Positions 32,825 through 42,370 of a stretch of DNA of 64,000 bases are shown here, in pieces. The notes beneath the pieces are model-generated. The model was not told the DNA's origin. It did no database searches and saw nothing but the letters and a program-made list of their open reading frames with translations. The position numbers and the translations under genes were made by a program. Each line of letters starts with the position of its first letter. The stretch's first letter is position 1. The DNA comes from Pelobates cultripes (Eukaryota > Chordata > Amphibia > Anura > Pelobatidae). Where the stretch lies: positions 285,317,751 through 285,381,750 of the forward strand of contig OW240914.1 of the NCBI GenBank assembly GCA_933207985.1, read 5' to 3'.

Positions 32825-33898
32825 TTAAAGCATCATAGAGAGGTTGCATGAGTTGAGAAGCCTCAGGAATCCAAGATCTGCAATAAGTGATGAGGCCCAA
32901 GAAGGCATGATGATTAGATGGAAGGGAGAGGTTTGCAATTGCACGAACTCTGTTCCTTTTTAGGTGACGGGTGCCATGGGAAAGGCAATGTCCCAAGAAG
33001 ACCACAGAGGGCCGGCACCACTGGAGTTTTGTTTTGGAGGTTTTACAACCTTCTTCTGCGAGGAAGCAGAGGAGATCCACGGAATGTTGTTCAGCGGTCG
33101 GAAAATCATCTGCACAGAGAAGTAAATCATCAACATACTGGAGCAGGACCACGTCTGGGTGGGACTTCTGCCAGGGTTCAAGTACAGTGGACATAGCTTT
33201 GGTGAATTTCGTTGGAGAATTTTGTGCACCTTGAGGCATAACAGCCCATGTATACCGTTGACAGTCATGGGTGAAAGCGAACAGATATTGACAAGAGGGA
33301 TCCAAGGGCACACTGAAGAAGGCGTTTGCAAGATCGACCACTGTGAAGAACTTAGCAGTTGGAGGAACTCGTGATAATAGTGTGTGTGGATTAGGAACAA
33401 CTGCGGTATCCTGGTTGGTAGCTTCATTAACAGCACGGAGATCCTGGACCATTCGGTATTGGTCTGGTTGAACTTTTTCAGTTTTCTTCTTTACTGGAAA
33501 CAGAGGAGTATTACACTGAGAAACGCATTTGATTAATGCACCTTTTGCCAATAGACTATCAACTTGTTTGGAGATTGCAAGGGCTTGTACAGGTTTCAAC
33601 GGGTACTGTGGTCTTCGTGGTGGAGTAGCTCCTTCAATTAGTGTAACCACCACAGGCGGGACCTGGAGGCGTCCAATGTCATCTGGGCCTGTAGACCAAA
33701 GTTTAGTTGGAACCGTATCCAGAGCACTGGGGGCGTCTAGGACCCTTGTTTCCTCGGTGGGGGATGTCATGTGTAAGAGTAGGGGCAAAGAACAAATGAC
33801 TACCCGAGAGAGTCGGGTGAGTAATTGAACCTGGCCATCAGCAGTAAAAGAGATGGAAGCTTGAAGACGAGACAATACATCAGCACCTAAGAGGTTAA
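32817..33898 (-). pseudogene. pol: Retroviral pol: protease C-terminal remnant and reverse transcriptase
   Basis: Numbering follows the 378-residue frame opening at 33953; its first ~18 residues are translated MITE. The LLGADVLSRL stretch (21-30) looks like the C-terminal end of a retroviral protease; no D-T/S-G active site precedes it. Reverse transcriptase follows: LWSTGPDDIG (85-94), fingers RMVQDLRAVN, motif A with D207 (VDLANAFFSV), motif B QGAQNSP (241-247), motif C YVDD (273-276; 33137-33126) and FLGHCLSHGT. YVDD is usual for gammaretroviruses. The frame ends near 32817, beside the MITE fragment at 32779-32824. Confidence 0.92.
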
Positions 33899-34019
33899 AG
33901 GACCACTCTAGGCACCCAGACCACTTCAGCTTAATGAAGTGGTCTGGGTGCACGGTCCCTCTAGGATTAACCCTTTTTTTTAATAAACATAGCAGTTTCA
34001 GAGAACTGTATAATGATGT
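33899..34019. mobile_element. Short T2-like MITE at the gag-pol junction
   Basis: 121 bp between TTAA at 33895-33898 and TTAA at 34020-34023. It starts aggaccactctaggcaccca, has the cttcagcttaatgaagtgg hairpin, then aacatagcagtttcagagaa as in full-length copies. It supplies the stop codon that ends the gag frame and the apparent first residues of the pol frame. Confidence 0.8.
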
Positions 34020-36935
34020 TTAATGGGGTGGCCTGCTTGATGGTTTTGACGGGCATGGCGATAATGACTGGGTGCTGGGTGATCATTTTGCTGGAAGTCA
34101 TCTGAATCATAATTACTCGGAGAAGGGTGAGTATTAAATTGGGAGAGTTGATGAACAGCTTGGGCATAATCCTGTGAAGGATAATACTGTGCATGCGACT
34201 GTGGATGTACCTGTGGAGGATAACCATGTTGGGGACCACTAAATGTGGCTGTTGGGGCGCTGGGGTACATAGGGGGTCTGTTAGTTAGTAGTCGGGACAC
34301 CCACGGGTTTGTGCAGTCCATTCGAAAGTGGCCCGGTTGGTTACAGTTAAAGCATACCCTGGTCGGAGGTTTAGGTGCTGTGAGCTGTCCCTGTGCGGCT
34401 GGCATAATAGCTAATGTGGGATAAGTCTGGGACATCAGTGTGGGTCTGGTAGTAGGGCTAGAAGTGGAAAACATGAGAGGATTACTTTTCTTCTGGGATG
34501 GTTGTAGAACAGATTCTAGGCCCTTTGCAACCAGCAAGAGAGTATCCAAAGGAATAATCCTGTATTCTGGGCGTGATAGCACCAAGCCTTTTCTGATAGG
34601 TTCTTTAAGGCCAGCCACAAAGGCAGCTGACAACATCTGGGTTTGTGCTTTGTTATATACACTAAATCCAAGATCGGAGAAGGTTTGGGTCAACCTGGAA
34701 TGGTATTTTTCCACTGACTCAAGTTTGTCTTGTATGATATCATTTATACAAGTGGCCTGGTTAGCCAGTTTATCCTGGGCCCAGGCCCGGAGTTGTTCAC
34801 AGAAAGTAGTGCCTGACTGGAAATCTGTATCAGTAGTGAGGACAGCATCATTAAAACTCCTCTCCATAATAAGCCAGTAGGCATCCCCAGCCTTGATCTC
34901 ACATAGACTGTACAGATCACGCCAGGCTGCGGAGTAAGTCTTACGAATCTGGGCAATCCTTCGGAAGAAGGGCATGGGTTGTTTTTCTGGATCGGGGAGA
35001 GAAGTTACTAGGGTGGCAGCTTGGGACGGGTTAAATGTAACATACATTGGTGGGGCCCCTTCCACTGCTGATGAAGCAGGGAGGTGGGTAGCTGTGATGG
35101 CCTGTCTCTGGAAAGCCCTATTATTCAAACTGGGAATGGGAGACCATGATAGCTGGCAACATCAAGTGAATTGGGAGCTTGGACAGCCGGGGCGTCGGAA
35201 CCGGGAGAACCGACAGCAATGGTCTGGGGAGTGACTAACTGAGAAGTAGTGGATAGAAACATGAGGTGGCAGGGGAGGTGGCAGCGTCCTGAGGTTGTCC
35301 CGACATGGCAGATTCATTTGTTCCAACAATCATGATTGGGTAACTGGGAGTGGTTATGGGAGGGGCAGGGATGGGAGCTGGACTGGGTGAAGATACAGGC
35401 TGAGTAGGTTGAGATAGGTGGGTGGAGAGGACGGAGATAGGTGATGAGAGGTCAAGGGGGGAAACAACAGGATTAGAGGCGGGGAGAGGAGAGGAATCCG
35501 GAATAGTAACAGAAGGAGTGGGGTGGAGAGAAGAAGGAGGAGGAGTAGGTGGAGTTGCAAGAGAAGCCAAGAGGGCAGAAATAAGTGATGTAGGATTGGA
35601 AAAAGGAGGAGTGATGGAATCAGAGGTAGGGAGAGAGAAAGAATCTGGAACGGAAGCAGAAGGAGTGGAAGGGGATGTAGAAGGAAGAGTAGGAACAGGA
35701 GGAGAGGTGAGAGAGGCAGAGAGGGCGGAAATGAAAGATGAAAGATCGAAAGGAGGAGAAGGTTCAGGAAGGGGGGAAGGATCTGGAATAGGGACAGAAA
35801 GAGTGGAAGAGGGTGGAGAAGTGGGCGTAGGAATGGGAGGAGAATCGAGGGAAGCAGAGAGGGCGGAAATGTGAGATGAAAGATCGCAAGGAGGAGAAGG
35901 TGCGGGAAGGGGGGGGATCTGGGATAGGGAAAGAGGGAGTGGAAGGGGGTGGAGAAGTAGGAGTAGAGGCGAGAGAGGCAGAGAGGGCGGAAATAAGAGA
36001 TGGAAGGTTGAATGAAGGAGGAGTGAGAGGATTAGAGATGGGAAGGGGAGAGGAATCTGGGACGGGGACTGAAGGAGCGGCAGGGAGAGGGGGCACGGGG
36101 ACGGGAGTGGAAGGAAGGGGGGATCATGGATACAACAGGGGATATCACGGAGGACGGCAAGTGGGAAACGGGGACAGAAGAAACAATAGGGAGAGGGACC
36201 AGAGATGTCTCGGAGGGAGTAGTACACAAAGGAGGAGGGGGAGCAGGAATTGGAGCAATAGGAAGAGTAGTTGAGGACGATGAGGGAGGGACAGCGTCAG
36301 GAGAAATGGTAGGGAAAGATGGTAGAGGGACAGCATCAGTGACGACCTGTGAGAGTGGAAGAGAGACGGTATCGGTGGGGAGTGGGGCGGGAAGTGGAAT
36401 AATGGGTGGTGTGGTGGAGGGAGATGGGAGTGGGAAGGGGTAATAGTAGGATCTGTCCGCCCCGAGAACGGGGTACAGAGGGGTGGGAGCTGGAGGGCCT
36501 TTAGCAGTGGGGGACTGGGCAGTGTCTGGGGAGGCGGGGCGTAGATCATTCGCGGCATTCTGGGCGCCATCATATGGTGGTGGCCGGGGAACAACAAGGG
36601 ATGAATCATCATCATTACATACATTTCTGTGATACACATAAATTGTTTGTCCTTCAAAATCAATTTCTTCTTCTGACCAACCCTCCCGCTTGAGTCCTCT
36701 CGCTACACGATACCAAGCCTCTACGGCTTTTGTTAACCCATTATCCAGTAGTATGCCCTCTTTATCAATAAGCAATTTTCTCCAAAACTCTGGTTGCAAT
36801 CTACCACTGGGTGACATTTGAAAACCACAAACCTTTGCTACCTTTTTCATTTTTAACATAGCCTCCTCTCCTGCTCTCTCTAACAATATCACAAGCTTAG
36901 AAACCCTTTGAAGGTCTAGCATGTTCCTGTCCCAT
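33998..36935 (-). pseudogene. gag: Retroviral gag, frameshifted
   Basis: The likely start is ATG at 36935-36933 (M-G-Q, a possible myristoylation signal). The frame shifts within about 12 codons to the matrix frame 36922-36032, which contains a helical matrix-like region and a PPPY late-domain motif (residues 114-117). A proline/serine-rich linker with tandem repeats follows in two frames (36096-35235). Capsid and nucleocapsid occupy 35128-33998: capsid-like text with CEIKAGDAYWLIMERSF and FVAGLKEPIRKGL, then one zinc knuckle C259-x2-C262-x4-H267-x4-C272, then a Q/H/Y/P-rich tail. Gag builds the viral particle. At least three frame changes make it a pseudogene. Confidence 0.88.
35380..36010 (-). 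repeat. Tandem repeats in the gag proline-rich linker
   Basis: On the plus strand the landmark gagggcggaaat or variants occurs at about 35427, 35571, 35721, 35859 and 35983, giving periods of 144, 150, 138 and 124 bases. Each unit encodes, on the minus strand, a D/N-L-S-x-I-S-A-L-S-A-S-L helix-like core followed by S/P/T-rich sequence and a P-I-P-D-x-S-P-L-P block. About five copies, in two frames because of indels. Confidence 0.85.
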
Positions 36936-37410
36936 TTTTACCAAACAAGGCTTTCCCTGTAAGAGGGACAGAGATAGAGAGAAGAAAAAGAAGGAATGTC
37001 TACAGTGCTCGACTGCCACGAGGAATTGATTCCTGTGCGTCTTCCCTAAAAGTAGACTATTCACAGGATCCGCCCCCACCCGAGGTGGTGGCCACGGATC
37101 TGAGTGGGCGAGCGTGGGTGACTAACACAGCTATGGGCAACAAGTATAGAAGAGATAAAGGAGAAGGGAAAGGGTGAATGTAGAGAGACTAATCAAAAGG
37201 CATTTACAGGAGTCACAAATATAGAGAAGTGCACATAATCCGGAATCAAGGACGAACCACACAACACACACACACACACACACAACTGAATAGGAAACAC
37301 TATGACCACAACTGAATAGGAAACAAAATATAACAAGGAACAATAAAAATGTGAACATAGTAATAATTAAACAGTAAACAAACCCTGTTCTACTCTGAAC
37401 AGTACAAAAA

Positions 37411-37695
37411 AATTCCCAGCCTTTCTCTAGGCTGTCCCCAGCCCTTTACCGGGTAGTCCCCAACCCTTTATCGGGCGGTCAAATCCCCAACCCTTTACCG
37501 GGTGTTCCCCAGCCCGTTACCAGGCGGTCAAATCCCCAACCCTTTACCAGGTGGTCCCCAGCCCTTTACCGGCTGGTCAAATCCCCAACCCTTTACCGGG
37601 TGGTCACCAGCCCTTTACCGGGTGGTCAAATCCCCAACCCTTTACCGGGTGGTCCCCAGCCCTTTACCGGGTGGTCTCGTTCCCTGCCCGCTAGG
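37411..37695. repeat. Leader tandem array, 49-bp dimeric unit
   Basis: About eleven copies of ccctttaccgggtggtc occur with alternating spacing of 22 and 27 bases (starts near 37442, 37463, 37490, 37512, 37540, 37562, 37589, 37611, 37638, 37660). The array lies between the primer binding site and gag, in the untranslated leader. Open frames on the plus strand here are repeat products. A (CA)n tract is at 37262-37283. Confidence 0.88.
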
Positions 37696-37965
37696 CAGTC
37701 AAGCTATAATAATAAACACAAACCATACACCAGCTGTCTCACACAAACATTCAGGAGGCAGATAGACAATCGACAGGTCCATTTAAAAGGCACCAGATAA
37801 GAGATTAGCTGTGTTGTAGCATTCTGGAAGCCGGAAGTGGACACGGAGACAGACCAACACGAAACAGAAAATACAGGCAAACCGGTGTATTTAGGAGGTG
37901 ATCAGGCTCCGGTTGTCCTACTTTCCAGAGGTCTGCTCCGGTCCCGGTTTCCGGCAAAATCTGGC

Positions 37966-37983
37966 GCCCCACGTTGGGCGCCA
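37966..37983 (-). other. Primer binding site, tRNA-Lys1,2 type
   Basis: On the minus strand the 18 bases TGGCGCCCAACGTGGGGC follow the LTR end after two bases. This matches the 3' end complement of tRNA-Lys(1,2), used by several retroviral groups. It fixes the LTR boundary and strand of the provirus. Confidence 0.93.
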
Positions 37984-38118
37984 AATGATGTGGATATCAA
38001 TCAATAAATTGATTATCTTGTGTATCTGCCCCCGGCCAAATTAAAGAAATAGTGCATGCACGCTCCTGAAGTAATTCACACCAGACAAGTTTCGGGTTAA
38101 TGAAAAACTTGAGGAAAG

Positions 38119-38124
38119 TTTATT
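38119..38124 (-). terminator. LTR poly(A) signal AATAAA
   Basis: The plus strand reads tttatt; conserved at 28728-28733 in the other LTR. Confidence 0.65.
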
Positions 38125-38143
38125 CAGGGGGGACGACATGTCC

Positions 38144-38151
38144 CTTATAAA
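38144..38151 (-). promoter_or_regulatory. LTR TATA box
   Basis: Minus strand TTTATAAG, conserved in the truncated LTR at 28753-28760. Position and conservation support a core promoter; activity is not known. Confidence 0.6.
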
Positions 38152-38453
38152 GCAAAATTACATCATATGCATTGTCAGAGATAACATGGAATAATACATC
38201 AATAATTGGCTAGGTGTTAAGTGGTTCATTTAGTGCTCTGCCTATCGGGTATGATGTCACTGGTATCTTGGAGGTCTCCCCCAGATTCCAGCGCCATCTT
38301 GTTAATGAGGGTGTTAGTTGATGTTAAAGGGGAAACTCCCTAGCGCCCATTTTAGGTAAATCACATAGAAAGTTGAATAATGCTGATTGTAATTACGTTG
38401 AGTAAATAGGCATCTTACTAATATAATTTGGGTTAATATTTTTGTCCACAACA

Positions 38454-38458
38454 GTGCA
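38454..38458. repeat. Provirus target-site duplication, right copy (gtgca)
   Basis: Matches 28588-28592 exactly. Confidence 0.9.
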
Positions 38459-39347
38459 TGTTGTCTCACTACCTGCCATGGATGTTTTCTTTGATCACAC
38501 ACCTGCACATGCCTTTGGAGTCTTGTGCCTTGCATTATCTTCTGGTATTGATGTTACGGCCTGGATACTCCTATTGTTTACTCTGCCCTTAGAAATCCTG
38601 GCATATCCTACAATACTGAGTATTTCTGGTGTTCCAGCTATGGCCTACATAACGTTAAGTTGCATTGGTAACTGATCAGTAATGTTTTCTAACATTTGGA
38701 CTGTAGCATGCAACGGTTATCAAAAGAGATCACAAATGTACAATCCAGAGCTAACTGACTCATTTTTTGCAGGTAAGTCAGTGGAACCCAGAAAATCTCA
38801 TCTTAAAATCGTGCCTAAACCATTATTTTGTGAAACTACAGAGCTTGCACCCAGTCTGCACCCAGTGGAGGTAGAGAATAGCAACACTGGACCACTAGGG
38901 TCACAAGGTAAGATGCAGGTATGGGTCAATAAACTGTTTCCCTCTCGCCCTGCAATAGAACCCCTGTCCCAACCCACACATTCAAGCACACACATTACAC
39001 AAACATATATACCCACACAAAACACACTGGATTTCCTACACACACACACACACAGTATATTCTCTAAACAAGCACTACATAACCTACAAACACTGAAGAC
39101 ATAATCCCCTTTTCCGAGTGCACAGGAGCCTGCAAGCATCTCTCCCCACACAGTATCACAGACAGCCCACATCACACATAAGTACAGCAAACAACCAGTG
39201 GTGTATTTTGGTTCTGTGCTGCCCTAGGCATGACTAAACCTGGATATCCCCCTAATCTTAATTTGCTACACCCCTTCTGGTCTAGGCTGCACCTCTTCCT
39301 GATTAAGAACCCACCCCTTCCTCTTTAGACTCCTTTTCCTACTCCTC
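38459..39347. other. Intergenic, no gene seen
   Basis: Sequence right of the provirus. It contains A/C-rich simple sequence around 38970-39060 (cacacacacacacagtatat). No coding exon was recognised. Confidence 0.4.
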
Positions 39348-39351
39348 TTAA

Positions 39352-39893
39352 AGGGATGCTATAGTGCCACAAAAACAAAGCTGTTTTCCTGGCACCAAAA
39401 CCCCTTCAGTCACCTACCTGAATCCAGTGCCGATGTCCCTCGGTGCTGGGTCAGGCTCCCCATAGGAAGCATTGTATTAATTCTTTCCTATGGATATTTA
39501 GCAGACACTGGATGTCCTCATGCACAGCGTGAGGATGTCCAGCATCAGTTAGGCGACTTTTAGTCGCCTAACCAACCGGAAGTCCCTCGGTGCTGGGTCA
39601 GGCTCCCCATAGGAAAGCATTGTATTAATTCTTTCCTATGAATATTTAGCAGACACTGGATGTCCTCATGCACAGCGTGAGGATGTCCAGCATCAGTTAG
39701 GCGACTTTTAGTCGCCTAACCAACCGGAAATCCCTCTGGTAGACAGCCAATATAGGTGGAGTTAACCCTGAGAGGTAATTATTGCAGTTTCTGAGAAACT
39801 GCAATAATTACCCTTGCAGGGTTAAAGGGACTGGGACACTGCACCCAGACCACTTAAATGAGCTGAAGTGGTCTGGGTGCCTATAGTGTCCCT
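39352..39893. mobile_element. T2-like MITE with internal tandem duplication
   Basis: TTAA at 39348-39351 and 39894-39897. Termini are agggatgctatagtgccac and gggtgcctatagtgtccct. Inside, a segment of about 155 bases (from gtccctcggtgctgggtcag through gcgacttttagtcgcctaac and caaccggaa) occurs twice in direct tandem near 39430-39730. Confidence 0.8.
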
Positions 39894-39897
39894 TTAA

Positions 39898-39999
39898 GCA
39901 CACAATCTTATAGACACACACATTCACTGACAGACACAGACTCACTAAATTGACCCACACGCATTCACCAACACACACTGGCAGATACACACTGATAGT

Positions 40000-40030
<31 letters not shown>

Positions 40031-40064
40031 AATGACAAACACACAGACGTCACTGACAGACACA
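39898..40064. repeat. CA-rich simple repeat
   Basis: acacacac runs at about 40000-40028 within a degenerate gacacacac-like tract. Confidence 0.7.
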
Positions 40065-40335
40065 TGACTGCTGCCCAATACCCACCTCCTGTTGCCCTCT
40101 GCAAATAAACACAACATAATTATGGGTAAGGGCAACTGCCACAGCTTTATTTACTTATACAAACCAGCTTTCCACCAACTGTCAGCTGTTGAGGGGCTTC
40201 CCCAACAGACAGCTTGCACTTCCATATCCATGAGTTCATATCAGCCTGCCTACCGCCATCAGCCCTCGGCAGGCTGCGACTCCCCAAGTTGATTCATCAT
40301 CCTTCCATTTTAAATGCGCTGGCCAGGAACACCGC
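40065..40335 (-). repeat. YR-retroelement terminal repeat, outer copy (B2)
   Basis: Direct repeat of 40597-40876 at about 95% identity by eye, starting tgactgctgcccaatacc and ending gctggccaggaacaccgc. It is separated from the inner copy by about 261 bases. With the SGNH frame upstream on the minus strand, this fits the outer B repeat of a B1-A2-B2 split direct repeat. Confidence 0.7.
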
Positions 40336-40596
40336 TGCAGCTGTGACAACGAGAAAGAAAAACCAACCAGAACCACAGAACGATACCAACAAACCAACTC
40401 TGCACATTGCGCCAATATAGGGAGGGTGGGCGGGGGAAAAGCCAGAGACCTTTACTGTCCTTCTGGCCTCTGGTGAAACCCCTCCCTGCTCATCACCTTT
40501 TATCCCTCTTTTGGCAACATTGTATCCCCTCTGACCACCCCCCTTACTGCTGGCCAGCAGTCATGCCCTCCCTTCATTTTAGTCCGGGGAGTTACT
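40336..40596 (-). repeat. YR-retroelement putative A2 segment
   Basis: A unique spacer of 261 bases between the two B repeats. In Ngaro-type elements this position holds A2, a copy of the left terminus A1. A1 itself is not present in the window because the element is 5'-truncated, so the assignment is by architecture only. Confidence 0.5.
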
Positions 40597-40876
40597 TGAC
40601 TGCTGCCCAATACCCACCTCCTGTTGCCCTCCGCAAATAAACACAACACACCATAATTATGGGTAAGGGCAACGGCCACAGCTTTATTTACTTATACAAA
40701 CCAGCTTTCCACCAACTATCAGCTGTTGAGGGGCTTCCCCAACAGACAGCTTCCACTTCCATATTCATGAGTTCATATCAGCCTGCCTACCTCCATCAAC
40801 CCTCAGGAGGCTGCGACTCCCCAAGTTGATTCATCATCCTTCCATTTTAAATGCGCTGGCCAGGAACACTGCCACC
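40597..40876 (-). repeat. YR-retroelement terminal repeat, inner copy (B1)
   Basis: Inner copy of the direct repeat at 40065-40335. The SGNH-hydrolase frame on the minus strand ends at 40847, about 30 bases inside this repeat. Confidence 0.7.
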
Positions 40877-41440
40877 GTGATGTCGACCCTGCTCGCCTCC
40901 TGTCGGCATCGCGCCCCCCACAACAAGCAACAACTTTACAGCAGACTGTAACCCCAGGTTAAAGATATCCAGCCCTATGTCTGATGAGTGGACTCCATCT
41001 CTCCTCATTAAATTTAAATTATCACCTTACAGCTCCACGTGACGGACCACTAACCCACCGAGACCTCGAACAAACCTGGCAACTGTCATGTTCAATTTTG
41101 CGTGGAACAATTTCGGACCAAATAAGTGTGAGGTCGCGAAAGGGAGCTATACACCGGGCCAAGTCCTGATTCATCAGAAATATAAGATCTATAGTCCGCT
41201 CCCGACCCAAGTCATTTTCCCCAACATGGACCACTAACGTCACAGGCCCCGAAACAAACCTCCGTAACTCCACGCATTCTGTTTAAAACTGCCCCCAGGA
41301 GAGCCCTTGAACGCCTCACCAACGAAACCTTGCCACTTCAAAAGGAAAGCCTAGGTTCCTCCCATAGGACCTTTGCTCTGCTCTGCGCGCTGCCCAATAA
41401 ACATAAGAGTGACCCAGGATCCAGACAAAGCACAGGGGGA
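40847..41440 (-). pseudogene. SGNH-hydrolase ORF of a DIRS/Ngaro-type retroelement
   Basis: On the minus strand three SGNH/GDSL hydrolase blocks are visible in order. Block I is WILGHSYVYW, with the nucleophile Ser in GHS at 41413-41405. Block III is LVVHVGENDLG, with G-x-N-D near 41220-41209. Block V is D-G-V-H at 40999-40988, followed by SSDIGLDIFNLGLQSAV and the stop at 40847. The blocks lie in different frames, with a frame change between 41022 and 41000 and another near 41280, so the gene is broken. SGNH hydrolases are serine esterases; some Ngaro-type tyrosine-recombinase retroelements carry such an ORF near the 3' end. The direct-repeat structure just downstream supports that origin. 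No recombinase or reverse transcriptase remains upstream. Confidence 0.75.
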
Positions 41441-41449
41441 AAAATGCTT

Positions 41450-42370
41450 AAAATAGCCAACCCATGTTAACCCTGTGTCATCCTTTTAAGAGTCTATGTC
41501 GGCATTCAAGATGACCCCTTAGTGTGCAGTGTAGTGTGCTGTAGTGTGGTAAAATGCTTAATGGCTGCCTCTGTACTTATAGTCCCGTTGGCCTTGTAAG
41601 GGGGTCGAAGCTTTATTCCTGGGTCACTTGTATTCCAGCCAAGCACCTGTCTTAGGCATGTGGTGAGTCCCGGTTTAGTGGCTGTGGGTGGGCAGATCTA
41701 CCGAATCAGGCCCTCTGCAGGGAACTGGGCGTGTGCCAGGTTGGTCCAAGGCCTTGTAACGTGTTCCCTCTTTGGGTTCATTATCCGCTGGTGTGTCGGG
41801 CTGTTATGCTGCTCCTCCTTAGTTTGTGTGAGGTAAACGCTTATTCGCCGGTGCCGTCTTTGGTGCGGTCAATGATCCGCCTGTATGGGAGCAGGAGAGG
41901 AGTGTGCGTCTGGCGGCTCTCTCTTCGGGGTTGCCATGCGGTCTCCGCCATCTTGGGAGCGGACTCTCGCTGGTGTTGCGGCACTTCACTGGGTCACTGG
42001 GTCACAGGGTGGGGGCCGGGATCACCCCCGCCGGTCCTTGGGGAGGGGGAACAGGGCCAGACCCGCCTAGCTTTGCGTTTCTGCCTTACCGCTGGTGGGC
42101 AGGATAGCTGGGCGGCGGCCGTTCACCCCATTCACCCCCCAGAGCGGTCTCCATCGCGTTCAGCTGGGATCAACCCACCGAGGGACTAGAACCTCGTGGC
42201 AAGCCTCTCCTCGGGACCAGGGTTGCCTCTTTCACTGGGGTATCAGGATTTTAATAAGTGTTTTTTGCTGGATTTTAGAGCCAAAAACTCGAGAAGTTTT
42301 CAGGAGCTATTCCTCTGTGCTTCCACTCAGCATGGCGGTCAGGCCCCGCCCCCTTCTACAGTTATTTTAA
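41450..42370. repeat. GC-rich interspersed repeat, unclassified
   Basis: A compositionally distinct GC-rich block. Its right end, read on the minus strand, begins with a GGGGGCGGGGCC-like start and includes CGCCATGCTGAGTGG, recalling the 5' ends of vertebrate non-LTR elements. The 152-codon plus-strand frame at 41731-42189 shows no recognisable domain. Confidence 0.4.

Larger units (their letters stand above)
28593..38453 (-). mobile_element. Endogenous retrovirus, defective provirus, gamma/epsilon-like
   Basis: The 9,861-bp provirus is bounded by TG...CA LTR ends and a 5-bp duplication. In minus-strand order it has a 5' LTR, a tRNA-Lys1,2 primer binding site, a repeat-rich leader, gag (matrix with PPPY, proline-rich repeat linker, capsid, one CCHC knuckle), pol (protease remnant, reverse transcriptase with YVDD, extra segment, RNase H, integrase with D,D35E and GPF module), env and a truncated 3' LTR. 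Gene order, the single zinc knuckle and the pol motifs suggest a gamma- or epsilon-like lineage. Frameshifts, in-frame stops, two MITEs and a 3' deletion make it non-functional. The overlapping parts of the LTRs differ at 9 of about 254 positions plus two indels, so the insertion is moderately old. Confidence 0.95.
37986..38453 (-). repeat. 5' LTR, complete (468 bp)
   Basis: Bounded by TG at 38453 and CA at 37986 when read on the minus strand. It contains a TATA-like CTTTATAAG element at about 38144-38151 and AATAAA at 38119-38124, about 20 bases apart, so R must be short or the poly(A) signal lies at the U3/R border. Confidence 0.92.

Noticed and set aside
35422..36443. Plus-strand Gly/Glu-rich frames opposite gag
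   Set aside because: They mirror the proline-rich gag repeats on the minus strand and show no independent domain.
37502..37765. Plus-strand open frame in regular repeats, and a CRISPR-like look
   Set aside because: The array lies in the retroviral leader with uniform short spacing and no unique spacers; it is a minisatellite in a eukaryotic genome.
41731..42189. 152-codon open frame in a GC-rich block
   Set aside because: No recognisable domain; the block looks like an interspersed repeat end.
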